DNA of 64,000 nucleotides, from NCBI RefSeq assembly GCF_003668565.1, contig NZ_RCWJ01000003.1, positions 1 through 64,000 on the forward strand, given 5' to 3'. The notes below the pieces were generated by a model, which did not search any database, was not told where the DNA came from, and saw only the letters and a list, made by a program, of their open reading frames with translations. The translations under genes were made by a program, and so were the position numbers. Within the stretch, counting starts at the first letter, position 1; every line of letters starts with the position of its first letter. Of the stretch, positions 42,757 through 52,788 are shown in pieces. This DNA is from Mycetocola zhadangensis (GTDB lineage Bacteria; Actinomycetota; Actinomycetes; Actinomycetales; Microbacteriaceae).

Positions 42757-44613
42757 ATGAGCAGCAGTCACGCCCGCCTCGACGACGAGGTACTCCGAGC
42801 CAGCCGCCAAGACGGCACCTACCCTCGACCGCAGCTTCTGCGACCGAACTGGGCCGACCTCAGCGGAACCTGGTCGTTCGCGTTCGATGACGCAAACGAG
42901 GGCCTTGCCAAGCACTGGTTCGACGCGCCGGCGTTCGACCGGGAGATTGTGGTTCCCTTCCCATTCGAATCGGAAGCGTCCGGTATCCACGACCCGTCGT
43001 TCCACCCGGTCGTCTGGTACTCCCGCGAGCTCACCGCCGACGAGCTTGCGGCAACCGGATTCTCAGCTGGCGACCGACGCCTGCACCTGCACTTCGGTGC
43101 GGTCGACTACCGCGCCCAGGTCTGGCTCAACGGTGTGCACCTTGGAGCGCACGAGGGCGGACACACCCCGTTCTCCTTCGATGTGACCGACGCTCTCGAT
43201 TCCTCGAGTGCCACCCAACTTCTCGTGGTGCGCGCTGAGGACGACCCGCTCGATGTTTCGCAACCGCGGGGCAAGCAGGACTGGCGCCTCGAGCCGCACT
43301 CCATCTGGTACCACCGCACGTCGGGAATCTGGCAGCCTGTGTGGTTGGAATCGACCGCCGACACCTTCGTGACCCTCCTTCACACCACCCCGAACGTCCC
43401 GGAAGGCACAGTCACGCTCCGGGTCGATCTCAACCGCCGACCGACCACCGACGTGCGCCTGAAGATGGCTGTCTCGTGTGAGGGCGACGAGTTGGCAACA
43501 GTGAGCGTCGCCGCGCGGGATATCGGCACCACCGTCGTCGTGCACCTGCCCCTGCAGTCCAACGGCCAGGCCTACGAGGAGTTGCTCTGGTCGCCTGAAC
43601 ACCCGCGGCTCCTCGACGTCAGCGTGACCGTGCTCGAAGATGCCGCATCGGCACAGGTTGCTGACGAGGTCTATTCCTATTTCGGGATGCGTTCCGCGAC
43701 AGTTGCTGGCGGGCACTTCCTGCTGAACGATCGCCCCTATTACGTCCGCAGCGTGCTGAACCAGGGCTATTGGCCCGAGTCGCATCTCGCCGCGCCAAGC
43801 GCCGCAGCGTTGAAGCGCGAGGCAGAGCTCATCAAGGAGCTTGGCTTCAACGCCACCCGTGTGCACCAGAAGTTCGAGGACCCCCGCTTCCTGTTCTGGG
43901 CCGACGTCCTCGGTCTCCTCGTCTGGGCAGAGACCCCCGGCACCTTCGAGTTCAGTCCGCGCGCGATCACGCGCATGAGCGCCGAATGGACCGCCGTCAT
44001 CGAACGTGACCTGTCGCATCCGTCCATCGTTACGTGGGTGCCCCTCAACGAGAGCTGGGGAGTGCAGCACATCGCGCACGACTCGCGCATGCGGGCGTAC
44101 GCCCAGTCGCTCGTGTCGCTCACCCGTGCGCTCGACCCCTCACGCCCCGTGGTCTCGAACGACGGCTGGGAGCACGTCGACTCCGACATCCTGAGCATCC
44201 ACGACTACGAGTGGTCAGGCGAGGTCCTCGGCGACCGATATCGCGACAAGGATGCCTGCGAGGCGCTGCTTGGAGGAATCGGCCCTGCGGGGCGACGGAT
44301 GCTCCTGGCTGGCCAGGAGATCGGCGAACGACCCGTCATGGTGACCGAGTTCGGCGGCATTTCCTATGCATCGAAGCAGGTTCCAGACGACGCGTGGGGA
44401 TACTCAACGGCTACGAGCTCGGACGACTTCGTCGACCGCCTCGACGCTGTGCTCGGTGCCCTCGCCGAGAGTTCGGCACTCGCCGGCTTCTGCTACACCC
44501 AACTGGTCGACACTCTGCAGGAGACAAACGGTCTGTTGGCGGACGACCGAACGCCCAAGGCCGACATGGCCACCTTGCGTCGGGTGATCACTCGATCCGG
44601 CCCGGCGGCGTAG
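42757..44613 (+). CDS. Glycoside hydrolase family 2 protein (beta-galactosidase/beta-glucuronidase type)
   Basis: The 618-residue intracellular enzyme has the sugar-binding jelly-roll domain (about 15-185), an Ig-like domain and a TIM barrel. The acid/base Glu432 lies in VPLNESWGV and the nucleophile Glu531 in VTEFGGISY. No signal peptide is present, so it acts on imported oligosaccharides. The GH2 family includes beta-galactosidases, glucuronidases and mannosidases and the sequence does not decide. The first ATG (42757) has no Shine-Dalgarno site, but fits a leaderless transcript from the promoter overlapped by the LacI operator; an in-frame GTG at 42751 is the alternative. Confidence 0.92.
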   Translation: MSSSHARLDDEVLRASRQDGTYPRPQLLRPNWADLSGTWSFAFDDANEGLAKHWFDAPAFDREIVVPFPFESEASGIHDPSFHPVVWYSRELTADELAATGFSAGDRRLHLHFGAVDYRAQVWLNGVHLGAHEGGHTPFSFDVTDALDSSSATQLLVVRAEDDPLDVSQPRGKQDWRLEPHSIWYHRTSGIWQPVWLESTADTFVTLLHTTPNVPEGTVTLRVDLNRRPTTDVRLKMAVSCEGDELATVSVAARDIGTTVVVHLPLQSNGQAYEELLWSPEHPRLLDVSVTVLEDAASAQVADEVYSYFGMRSATVAGGHFLLNDRPYYVRSVLNQGYWPESHLAAPSAAALKREAELIKELGFNATRVHQKFEDPRFLFWADVLGLLVWAETPGTFEFSPRAITRMSAEWTAVIERDLSHPSIVTWVPLNESWGVQHIAHDSRMRAYAQSLVSLTRALDPSRPVVSNDGWEHVDSDILSIHDYEWSGEVLGDRYRDKDACEALLGGIGPAGRRMLLAGQEIGERPVMVTEFGGISYASKQVPDDAWGYSTATSSDDFVDRLDAVLGALAESSALAGFCYTQLVDTLQETNGLLADDRTPKADMATLRRVITRSGPAA

Positions 44614-44676
44614 TGGCCGGAGGCTCGCCGCCTCAAGCGGGGTGGGCCCGGAGTTGCAGGCGATAACCTGTAATCC

Positions 44677-46050
44677 ATGACGACATCCCCGGTGCTGCCG
44701 CCCGTTGCGCTCTCGACCGAGCGTCTCTGGGTGGTAGGAATCGGCGCGCTCGCGATGTTCGTCGCATTCGCGGGTGACGGCATCCGTAATTTGATCACCA
44801 TCTGGGGCTTCGCGGCGCTGGCGATTTTCGTTGCGCTGGCGTGCGTGGTGGGAATCATTCGGGTCAAGCCGGCGATCGACAGGTCACGGCTACCGAAGGC
44901 GTTGATCGGTTTTCTGGGCTTCGCGGTGCTCTCAACGGCGTGGTCTGCGTACACCGGGGCCTCGCTGTTCACGCTCCTTGGCACCACCCTGACGACAATC
45001 GTTGGGATTTATCTTGCGCTCGTGCTCACCTGGTCAGAGGTCGTGCGGGTTCTTGCCATCGCGCTCAAATGGGTGCTCGGTTTGTCGATCCTGTTCGAGC
45101 TCTGGGTCGCATTCATTGTCCGCTCCCCTGTGCTGCCGCTCTTTGTTGACTTCGGCGACGAGAAGCCGCCGCTGCTCGCGATGTGGTCGCGCAATCTACT
45201 TCTCGAGGGCGGGCGCATCCAGGGGATCTTGGGCAATTCGAACCTGCTGGCCGTCATCGCACTGTTCGGCATCGTCATCTTTGGCCTGCAGCTCACGGCC
45301 GGCAGTGTGCGCCGCAGCTGGGGAATTGCATGGCTCGCTCTCGCGGTTGTGATTTTTGGGCTGACGCGCTCGAGCACAATGATTATCGCCGCGGTGGCCG
45401 CAGCCATAGTGCTGGGGGCTGCGGTTCTCATTCGAAGAAGCACGACGGCGAGGGGCCGCACCGCCGTATATTTCGGGCTCGGAGCACTTGCTGGCGTCGG
45501 CGTCTTGTTTGTCACGGTCTTCAACAACATCTTCCTCGCGCTTTTCGGCAAGAGCCCCGACCTGACCGGCCGTCTCGGCATCTGGGAGGAGGTCATCACC
45601 CTCGCGCAGCAACGCCCCTGGTTTGGTTGGGGCTACTCAAGCCCGTGGATTCCGTGGGTCGAACCGTTCGATGACCTCATCGTCCGTCGTGGAGTGCTGC
45701 AGTTGCACGCTCACAATGCCTGGCTCGATGTCTGGTTCCAGCTCGGCGTGATCGGAGTGGTCCTGTTCGCTGCGGTCGTCGTGTCTATGTTGTGGCGCAG
45801 CTGGTTCGCCGCGGTCGACCGCCCTCGTTTCGACCTCCGTGACGACCGTCCGTACACAGTGCTGTCATTGTTGCCGATCCTCCTGGCGGTGGTGCTCGTC
45901 GTGCAGTCCGTCGCCGAGAGCCGCATCCTGATTGAATCGGGCTGGGTACTCGTTGTCGCCCTCGCGCTCAAGACGAAGCAGTACCCGGTGATGGATGCCG
46001 TGAAGCAGCCCACCCTCTCCCCCGAGCTCGCTGTCGAAACCGGCCGATGA
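44677..46050 (+). CDS. O-antigen ligase/polymerase-like membrane protein (copy 1)
   Basis: The 457-residue protein has about ten to twelve TM segments and the large extracytoplasmic loop near residues 295-355 (SPDLTGRLGIWEEVITLAQQ, then PWFGWGYSS and QLHAHNAWLDVWFQLGVIG) that marks the Wzy_C/WaaL family. The conserved Arg in GRLGIW and His in HAHNAW match this family's active site. It would polymerise or transfer lipid-linked glycans outside the membrane. It ends in an ATGA overlap with a second family member, suggesting they are translated together. Confidence 0.88.
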   Translation: MTTSPVLPPVALSTERLWVVGIGALAMFVAFAGDGIRNLITIWGFAALAIFVALACVVGIIRVKPAIDRSRLPKALIGFLGFAVLSTAWSAYTGASLFTLLGTTLTTIVGIYLALVLTWSEVVRVLAIALKWVLGLSILFELWVAFIVRSPVLPLFVDFGDEKPPLLAMWSRNLLLEGGRIQGILGNSNLLAVIALFGIVIFGLQLTAGSVRRSWGIAWLALAVVIFGLTRSSTMIIAAVAAAIVLGAAVLIRRSTTARGRTAVYFGLGALAGVGVLFVTVFNNIFLALFGKSPDLTGRLGIWEEVITLAQQRPWFGWGYSSPWIPWVEPFDDLIVRRGVLQLHAHNAWLDVWFQLGVIGVVLFAAVVVSMLWRSWFAAVDRPRFDLRDDRPYTVLSLLPILLAVVLVVQSVAESRILIESGWVLVVALALKTKQYPVMDAVKQPTLSPELAVETGR

Positions 46051-47357
46051 CCTCTCCGCGCCCGTTCCCGCATCACCCTGCCATCGCCACGCTGATTCGA
46101 GGGCTGGCCAGCGCTCACGCCGCAGCAGCCCTGAGCCTGACCATCTTCGGAGTGGCCTTTGCCACACCGTTGATTCGGTCGATGCTCGGCTGGAACGGGT
46201 TAGTCGGCGTCGTAGCAGCTCTGGTTCCGATCGCCATCCTGGTCGTGATCGCCAGGTGGGACACAATCGAGTGGCACGGGCTTTTGCCGGTCTCGATCTT
46301 CGCGTTCGTGGGGTGGTGCCTGCTTTCGACGTTCTGGACGGACCACCAGTGGGTCACCCTCGCCAGCTCGCTGTACCAGATCGCCTTTGCATTTCTGGGT
46401 CTGACGGTCGCGCTCACGAGGGACATGATCCAAATTGTGCGGTCCGTGGGTTCCGTGCTTCGTGCGCTCCTGACCGCGTCGATCGCGATCGAAGTACTCT
46501 CCGGGCTCGTCCTCGACATGCCTTTCGCGTTCATGGGCGTACAGGGAAACATCGCCATGGGCGGGCCGATTCAGGGCGTGTTCGGCACGCGCAACATGCT
46601 CGGATTCATGGCGCTGATTGCACTCGTGACGTTCGTGGTCGAGTGGCGAACGCGCGCGGTGACCAGGGGCACACTGATCTACTCCCTCGCGATCGCCGTC
46701 GCCTGCCTCGGCCTAAGCCAGTCCCCGGTCACAGCCCTCGTCGCTATGGCTCTCGGTCTGGCGGCCCTCGCCCTGTACGGACTCCGCCAGGCGCCGAAGG
46801 AAACCCGGCGCACCCTCCAGTGGGCGCTAGCCGGGTTGACCCTCATCGGGCTCTACATCACTTACCTGTCACGGTCGCGCGTGCTCGCCCTGCTAAACGC
46901 GGGAAGCGAATTTGAGTACCGTTACTTGCTCTGGTCCCAGGCTTGGAAGCTTGTCCCCGTTCATGACCTCGAGGGTTGGGGCTGGACAGGGTTCTGGCAG
47001 GACGTGGCGCCCTACAGCTACATCAATAATGCGCTTGTCCGCGAGCATGACACGAGCCTCAACGCTTTCCTCGACGTCTACCTTCAGGTCGGCCTTGTCG
47101 GCCTCTGTGCTTTTCTCGCTCTGATCGTTTTGGCATTTGTGCGCTCGTGGCTGCTGGCCTCAAACCGCCGAACTGTCACCTACACCTGGCCGGCACTGGT
47201 TATGGTCGCGCTGATCGCCACCAGCACCGCTGAAAGCTTCATCCTTGTCGAAGCTGGCTGGTTGCTCCTTGTTGTCTGTTCCGTGAAGGCGTCTCAGAAC
47301 ATGAGCTGGCGGTCCCGGTTGCGGAACAGTACGGTTTCCCCCGTACCGACCGAGTGA
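46047..47357 (+). CDS. O-antigen ligase/polymerase-like membrane protein (copy 2)
   Basis: The 436-residue protein has the same general plan as its upstream neighbour: about ten TM segments, a loop with EFEYRYLLWSQAWKLVPVHD, GWGWTGFWQDVAPYS and REHDTSLNAFLDVYLQVGLVG. The GWGWTGF and HDTSLNAFLD pieces correspond to GWGYSSP and HAHNAWLD of copy 1. They are diverged relatives rather than a fresh duplication. One may be polymerase and the other ligase; this is inference. The ATG overlaps the previous stop by four bases. The rfbC gene follows after 76 bp. Confidence 0.86.
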   Translation: MTSPRPFPHHPAIATLIRGLASAHAAAALSLTIFGVAFATPLIRSMLGWNGLVGVVAALVPIAILVVIARWDTIEWHGLLPVSIFAFVGWCLLSTFWTDHQWVTLASSLYQIAFAFLGLTVALTRDMIQIVRSVGSVLRALLTASIAIEVLSGLVLDMPFAFMGVQGNIAMGGPIQGVFGTRNMLGFMALIALVTFVVEWRTRAVTRGTLIYSLAIAVACLGLSQSPVTALVAMALGLAALALYGLRQAPKETRRTLQWALAGLTLIGLYITYLSRSRVLALLNAGSEFEYRYLLWSQAWKLVPVHDLEGWGWTGFWQDVAPYSYINNALVREHDTSLNAFLDVYLQVGLVGLCAFLALIVLAFVRSWLLASNRRTVTYTWPALVMVALIATSTAESFILVEAGWLLLVVCSVKASQNMSWRSRLRNSTVSPVPTE

Positions 47358-47433
47358 CGCTTGCCTGCTCAGCACGGACTCTGCGGAGGCGGTCGTTCGA
47401 GTGAGCGAAACCACCGTTGGTAGACTTTCCAGC

Positions 47434-48057
47434 GTGAAGATCCGCGAGCTCGCCGTCCAGGGCGCATTTGAAGTAACCCCCCAGCAGTTCCCCGACGACA
47501 GGGGGGTCTTCATGGAGTGGTACCGATTCGACAAGCTTGAGGCCGTCGTCGGCCATCCGCTGAGGCTTGCGCAAGCGAATACATCCGTCTCGCGCAAAGG
47601 GAGCCTTCGGGGCATTCATTATGCCGACATTCCGCCGGGCCAGGCAAAGTATGTCACTGCCATGCGTGGAGCAGTTCTTGACTTCGTAGTCGACATCCGC
47701 GAAGGTTCAGCCACTTTCGGGCAATGGGACTCCGTGCTACTCGACGACGGTGATAGGCGGGCTGTCTATATCTCGGAGGGCCTCGGACATTGTTTTCTGG
47801 CGCTCACGGACGATGCGACAGTGTCCTACCTTGTTAGCGAAACGTTCAGTCCCGGCCGCGAACACGGGATCACTCCACTCGACCCAGATATCGATCTGCG
47901 CTTCCCGCTAGAAGCAGATGAGCTGCTGCTGTCCGAGAAAGACCGGGGCGCGCCAACCCTAGGCTCGTTGACAGGAAAGAACGTCCTCCCCCAATGGAGC
48001 GACTCGCTCAAACTCTCCGCAGTATTGCAAACAGGCACGAAAGGCATGAGGAATTAG
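47434..48057 (+). CDS. rfbC: dTDP-4-dehydrorhamnose 3,5-epimerase
   Basis: The cytosolic enzyme makes dTDP-4-keto-L-rhamnose from the keto-glucose form in the dTDP-rhamnose pathway. The 207-residue cupin shows [11 protein letters not shown], the catalytic His62 in SLRGIHYAD and Tyr132 in [14 protein letters not shown] 47434 gives the usual KIRELAVQG start; TAGACT at 47421-47426 is at the right distance for a leaderless transcript. An in-frame GTG at 47401 with GGAGG eleven bases upstream is the alternative. One base separates its stop from rfbA. Confidence 0.93.
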   Translation: MKIRELAVQGAFEVTPQQFPDDRGVFMEWYRFDKLEAVVGHPLRLAQANTSVSRKGSLRGIHYADIPPGQAKYVTAMRGAVLDFVVDIREGSATFGQWDSVLLDDGDRRAVYISEGLGHCFLALTDDATVSYLVSETFSPGREHGITPLDPDIDLRFPLEADELLLSEKDRGAPTLGSLTGKNVLPQWSDSLKLSAVLQTGTKGMRN

Positions 48058-48058
48058 T

Positions 48059-48919
48059 ATGCGTGGAATCATTCTCGCCGGAGGATCGGGCACTCGCCTT
48101 TGGCCCATCACTAAGGGCATCTCGAAGCAACTGATGCCGATCTATGACAAGCCCATGATTTATTACCCCTTGTCCACCCTCATGATGGCGGGTATCACGG
48201 AGGTACTCATAATCACGACTCCGGAGTACAACGCGCAATTCAAGGCGCTCCTTGGCGATGGTTCCCAACTCGGCATGCGGCTCGAATACGCAGTCCAGCC
48301 CTCGCCCGACGGCCTCGCGCAGGCATTCATCATTGGGGAAGAATTCATCGGAGATGATTCTGTCGCCCTCGTTCTCGGGGATAACATATTCCACGGAGCC
48401 GGACTGGGAACTGCACTGAAGAAGAATTCATCCGTCAACGGGGCACTCATCTTTGCGTACCACGTGGCTGATCCCACAGCGTATGGAGTGGTCGAATTTG
48501 ACGACTCGATGCGAGCGGTTTCCATCGAAGAAAAGCCGCTGCAGCCGCGCAGCAACTACGCCGTCCCAGGCCTTTATTTTTATGACAACAAGGTAGTCGA
48601 AATAGCAAAGTCTATTGAGCCGAGCGCCCGAGGGGAACTTGAGATTTCGTCGATCAACGAGGAGTATCTAAATCAAGGCACCCTCAAAGTTGAGATACTA
48701 GCTCGCGGCACCGCATGGCTGGATACCGGCACCTTCGAATCGATGATGCAGGCCAGCGACTATGTTCGTGTAATCGAAGAACGCCAAGGATTCAAAGTCG
48801 GTTGCATCGAAGAGATTGCTTGGCGCAATGGTCTTATTTCGTCCGCGGAGCTCGGCGAACTGGCAGAGCCGCTCGTGAAGAGTGGATACGGTCGCTACCT
48901 GCAGACCCTGCTGAAGTAA
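48059..48919 (+). CDS. rfbA: Glucose-1-phosphate thymidylyltransferase
   Basis: The cytosolic enzyme joins dTTP and glucose-1-phosphate into dTDP-glucose, the first step to dTDP-rhamnose. The 286-residue protein opens [20 protein letters not shown] with the nucleotide-binding loop, followed by [29 protein letters not shown] (catalytic Asp) and the [11 protein letters not shown] motif. GAGGAA stands before the ATG. rfbB and rfbD are not in the window, so the pathway is completed elsewhere. It ends the rightward run that starts at 44677. Confidence 0.96.
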   Translation: MRGIILAGGSGTRLWPITKGISKQLMPIYDKPMIYYPLSTLMMAGITEVLIITTPEYNAQFKALLGDGSQLGMRLEYAVQPSPDGLAQAFIIGEEFIGDDSVALVLGDNIFHGAGLGTALKKNSSVNGALIFAYHVADPTAYGVVEFDDSMRAVSIEEKPLQPRSNYAVPGLYFYDNKVVEIAKSIEPSARGELEISSINEEYLNQGTLKVEILARGTAWLDTGTFESMMQASDYVRVIEERQGFKVGCIEEIAWRNGLISSAELGELAEPLVKSGYGRYLQTLLK

Positions 48920-49556
48920 ATAATGTACCGAGCACAACTTCGGTGCTCCCGCTACGCGAGACGTTGGACGTCCGCAACGTGGGCGCTACGCGGAAACGCC
49001 CGCGCCTTGGGTTGAAGTGCCCAGATCGCACCTGCTCCTCATGTGAGCGACGCCAAACTGTGCTCACTGTCAAGGGCTGCGCTACCCCAGCACCGGGACA
49101 TGAAATTCAAAGACGGTCAGATGTTCGCCATTTCGAATCTTTGCATCGCAAGGGCGCCGCCGGTGAGGCAACGACAATGGTGATGATGACCCTCCGGATA
49201 TCGCCAGAGAGCGCGCAGCCTCCGCGCGCAACCGCGGCGAGACGTCCACTCGGGTGCGCGCGTAGCGGCCCGCTGGAGACCGCTACGACCGGCTCTTTGA
49301 CCTCCCGCGCCTTATGGTCAGACGATCTCTGATCCAATCAGGGGCTCACATGTTTCAGGGACCCGCAAGGCTTCCGGTCTCTCGTGACAGGGCATGGGGC
49401 CTGCGCCACCACCCGATCGCAAGTGAACTCGAATGCGGCTTGCGACTCTTCCAAGGCATGTCTCACTCCGCTTGTGGCTGAGAGCTAAGATCGCGTTCGA
49501 GCCCACAGTCGAGCCGGCTCTGAGCTGCGCGTTCCTGTGCGTGGGGGCTTACGGGT
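48920..49556. other. 637-bp intergenic stretch without a convincing gene
   Basis: Between convergent rfbA and the GT-C-like gene I find no ORF with a family signature. Two short plus- and minus-strand reading frames have random-looking products. A small stem-loop (GAGCAC/GTGCTC, 48930-48948) follows rfbA but lacks a T-run. The stretch near 48955-49070 reads RKRPRLGLKCPDRTCSSCER on the plus strand, faintly like the Cys-rich N-terminus of ISL3 transposases; it may be a decayed element. Confidence 0.5.
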
Positions 49557-51800
49557 TCAGGCGGGATCCAGGGCCTGTACTCCTCTGTCAGATTCGTCAC
49601 TTCGCCCAATGCGATCGTTCCTTCGTCTGAGAAACACCGCTACTGCCCAGCCAGCAACGCCCATGACCGCGAGCACGAACGCGGCCACCTCTATATGCCA
49701 ACCGGGCGGTCGGAAAGTTATCGTCACAGTGTCCCCGACGCGACCTCCGGGGACGTCCACGCCGAGGAGGAATCCATCGACAGGGCTGCGAGTCAAGTCG
49801 GCATTCTCTGCGAAATAGCCAGGCCAGGCCAACCTGCTAAAAGCCACTGTGCCACCGTTCGAAGGGACTGCGACCACTCGCAAGTTGATCTCGGTGTCAC
49901 TTATTCCAATCGTTTCGACTTCGGTACCTTCGCTCGTCCAAACGACTCCCCCCGCGGGAGGAATTGGTTCTATGCGCGTCCACTCAGCCGTCAGCCCCTC
50001 GTCCGAAACAACCCTCCATCCTGGCGGCGGCGATTCCCAAGCGGACGCGGGTACCGATGTTTTTAGGATTTGGAGACTGTTTATGGATAGTTGGTCGACG
50101 AGAAGGAGCCCCGTAGCCCGTCGCTCGAAGAGCGAGTCAAGCAATTCCGGGCAAGTCCCTCCTAGGTACTGCAAGCAGAGCGCGGAGTTGTAGGCTGCAA
50201 AACCGATCAACTGATAGCGGTTCTGTACTCTAGCTGGACTGAGATACCACGAGTTTGCCATGGACGTTTCTCGCCAAGCGGCTGGGTTACCTCCATACTG
50301 CGTTGGGTCGCCGACCACGAGCACATCGCCTGGGAGGTCTTGCAGGACGCTCTTCGCGATACTCGTATCCGCCGGCACATTGTTTTTGGAAAGCGGACTC
50401 GCTGGAGTGTCGTGGTGCTGAATCAAAGTCGTCATAAGTGCAATGGTTGCGACAACGCCGGCGACCCGGCCCCATTGCGTCCCGTCTTGACGCCACCTGT
50501 TGGTACGTAAAACGAACCAAACCAGAAATACTCCGACCGATGCGCAAGCAAAGGCTGCAAGGAGCGCAAGTAAATGGCTCGGTAGCTGCGCCCATGCCAA
50601 ATACGCTCCAATCGCGATGATTGCCAGCGCGGCAATCAGCCTTTGTTTACTCATTCTCGGAGCCGGCCATCGACTGAGGAGAATCACGCTCAGCAAGATA
50701 GCTGCGAGCGCTACATAAGGCATGAAACGCACTGGATACCGGAGAGGTCCGATCACCGTGGGAAGCAGGACATAAGCTGTCGCGAGAACGAGCACGATCG
50801 CCACATCACGAATCAACGCTCTACCCGCGACCGCCCTTTTCCAATCGACAAAACACAAGACAGGAAGGAACCAGGCAATGTAGAGCATGGGGCTGGTAGC
50901 CGTTGGGCCCGTCCACCACCATGAAGCAACCTGTGGGAACGCGGTTGCGAGCGTTGAGCTGAGCAGCCCAGCGATATCCGTGGCCATCATTCCGTCGTTG
51001 CCAACTACGGACACGGCACGATTCGTCACCGAGCCCGTTAGCACGCCAGGTAGAAACACTGTCACCGCAACGAGAACGAGGGCTAGTCCGACGCCGACGA
51101 CTTTCCACGCGGATGGCCAAGCGCGACGAAGGAGGGCATCAATCCCGACCGCAAGCAACACGAACCCGATCGCAAATGTGCCTTGAAGATAGCCCACGGT
51201 GACAATCAAGTAGCCGCTCAGGAAAGCCCACAAGGGCAGGTCCGCGCCAAGAACTAAACGTCTCAACATGAGCCAGAAGTACGGAATCAAAGCCCACACA
51301 ATGAGGCCGGTAACCCAAGACGGGCTATCGAAGTAGACGGTGAAGCCGTTTAACGTCACGGCGACGCCACCAACGAAAGCAAGCTCGGGCCGGGCGCCAT
51401 ACGACCGCGCCAGCAGGAAGACCCCAACCGACGCCAACACAAGGAAACTTATCTTTATCGCTGTCATGGTGGCCACTGCGTTACCACCGAGATAGGTCAT
51501 CACGCCCAGCAGCATCATCAGTGGGTTCCAGGTGCCCCATTGACCCTCAGCGAGGAAATTCCCGCTCGACCACACTGAGGGGTCTAGGACAGGAATCTTC
51601 CCGGAGGTCAGACTTTGTCCCAGATGGAACCAGACGCCGAAGGCCCCATTCTCGGTATCATCCTGAAAATAGAATCGACGGTTCCACATCAATGGGAGCA
51701 AGGCAAGTACGGCAGTCAATCCCGCAGTCGCCAACAACCATGAACCGGCGTGGAGCGCAGGGCGTGCGGTGTCGTCCCCTTGGGTACTCTGCCCAACCAT
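49557..51800 (-). CDS. Large GT-C-like membrane protein (paralog A)
   Basis: The 747-residue protein has about twelve TM segments (35-470) and a C-terminal extracytoplasmic beta-rich domain closed by a last TM near 710-735. The first outer loop carries RFYFQDDTENGAFGVWFHLG, with the paired Asp of GT-C glycosyltransferases, followed by SSGNFLAEGQWGTWNPLMMLLG. It shares this loop and the C-terminal GGVVWTSEG and WPGYFAENA segments with the protein at 55747. The ATG at 51800 with AAGGGA upstream is preferred; the frame runs open to 51914 into the preceding gene. Probable lipid-linked sugar transfer or YfhO-like role; the substrate is unknown. Confidence 0.82.
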   Translation of the reverse strand: MVGQSTQGDDTARPALHAGSWLLATAGLTAVLALLPLMWNRRFYFQDDTENGAFGVWFHLGQSLTSGKIPVLDPSVWSSGNFLAEGQWGTWNPLMMLLGVMTYLGGNAVATMTAIKISFLVLASVGVFLLARSYGARPELAFVGGVAVTLNGFTVYFDSPSWVTGLIVWALIPYFWLMLRRLVLGADLPLWAFLSGYLIVTVGYLQGTFAIGFVLLAVGIDALLRRAWPSAWKVVGVGLALVLVAVTVFLPGVLTGSVTNRAVSVVGNDGMMATDIAGLLSSTLATAFPQVASWWWTGPTATSPMLYIAWFLPVLCFVDWKRAVAGRALIRDVAIVLVLATAYVLLPTVIGPLRYPVRFMPYVALAAILLSVILLSRWPAPRMSKQRLIAALAIIAIGAYLAWAQLPSHLLALLAAFACASVGVFLVWFVLRTNRWRQDGTQWGRVAGVVATIALMTTLIQHHDTPASPLSKNNVPADTSIAKSVLQDLPGDVLVVGDPTQYGGNPAAWRETSMANSWYLSPARVQNRYQLIGFAAYNSALCLQYLGGTCPELLDSLFERRATGLLLVDQLSINSLQILKTSVPASAWESPPPGWRVVSDEGLTAEWTRIEPIPPAGGVVWTSEGTEVETIGISDTEINLRVVAVPSNGGTVAFSRLAWPGYFAENADLTRSPVDGFLLGVDVPGGRVGDTVTITFRPPGWHIEVAAFVLAVMGVAGWAVAVFLRRRNDRIGRSDESDRGVQALDPA

Positions 51801-51882
51801 CGTGTCGTCCCTTCGGAGCGGTCCCGTCTGTTTCAAAGCGGCCGAAACGGGCGGCGAAGCGGTGCGGAGCCCGCCCGTCACC

Positions 51883-52788
51883 CTAAGCGTCCGCCAGCGA
51901 CTGCGGGAAATCACGACGCGGGTTGAACCCGACTGCTTGGGCGAGCTTGCCGAACATGGTCACTCTGTGCCGCCACGCCACTTTCCCTCGCTTCATCCCA
52001 ATTACAACGCGCGCCGCGAAGATCAAGAATGAGAACACATTCTGGTGGTGGAGCCTGTACGAGCCTTCATTTCTGACGCCGTAGGCGAACTTCCAAGCAT
52101 TTCGGTCGTCGATCATCCCAAAATTCACGCCCCTGTTATCGCCCATGTCATGAACGACGACGCTGCTCAATACCTGAACACCAGGGCAAATCGCAGTCAA
52201 CCGCAGGGTGTACTCGTGATCATCAAACCAAATAAAGTACTCCGCATAGGGCAGGCCGTTCTTCTCAATCGCCCAGCGGGGTATAAGAACCGATACGAAC
52301 GAGCAGCTCTTCACCATGACGCTGTTCTGCCCACGCGAGATTAGGCGTGCCCAGTCCCAAGTCGTTTCCGGGTTATTCATCTCGCAGATTGAGCCATCGA
52401 CAAAGTTGACCAGGGAACATGCGAACGGAACGTCCGGACCAAGTTCGCCGACTGCTGCGTCATAACCCCGTTCGAGTTCACTCAACGAGTCAGCCGCTGG
52501 GTAGCAATCATCATCCATGATCCACACGAAGTCGTGCCCCAGGTCGTACGCTCGTCTCATCCCTGTAGAGAATCCGCCCGCGCCCCCGGTGTTAGAACCG
52601 AGCGTCACTATCTCGAGCCGATCGGACGATGGCAAGCCTTGTAGGTACTGACCAGTTCCATCTGTTGAGGCATTGTCAACGATGATCAGTGCATCTACCG
52701 GGCGCGCCTGCGCTTCTATAGATTCGATGACCGTCTTGAGCTTCTCGAGCCGGTTGAATGTGACAATTACGGCGGCTATTGTTGCCAT
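51883..52788 (-). CDS. Family 2 glycosyltransferase, galactofuranosyltransferase GlfT1-like
   Basis: The 301-residue cytosolic protein is a GT-A fold enzyme: MATIAAVIVTFNRLEKLKTV, DALIIVDNASTDGTGQYL, NTGGAGGFSTGMRRAYDLG, and the metal-binding DxD in WIMDDDC. An acceptor-site Asp-rich motif is seen in YFIWFDDHEYTLRL. NTGGAGGF is typical of the GlfT/rhamnosyl-galactofuranosyl branch. The ATG at 52788 has AAGGAG eleven bases upstream, inside the previous gene; an in-frame ATG lies at 52812. It overlaps the GT4 gene end by 13 bp. It probably adds one sugar to the repeat unit. Confidence 0.87.
   Translation of the reverse strand: MATIAAVIVTFNRLEKLKTVIESIEAQARPVDALIIVDNASTDGTGQYLQGLPSSDRLEIVTLGSNTGGAGGFSTGMRRAYDLGHDFVWIMDDDCYPAADSLSELERGYDAAVGELGPDVPFACSLVNFVDGSICEMNNPETTWDWARLISRGQNSVMVKSCSFVSVLIPRWAIEKNGLPYAEYFIWFDDHEYTLRLTAICPGVQVLSSVVVHDMGDNRGVNFGMIDDRNAWKFAYGVRNEGSYRLHHQNVFSFLIFAARVVIGMKRGKVAWRHRVTMFGKLAQAVGFNPRRDFPQSLADA

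Noticed and set aside
48715-49332. A 205-codon plus-strand gene after rfbA
   Set aside because: Its first third is out of frame inside rfbA, and the remainder lacks a ribosome-binding site and a family match.
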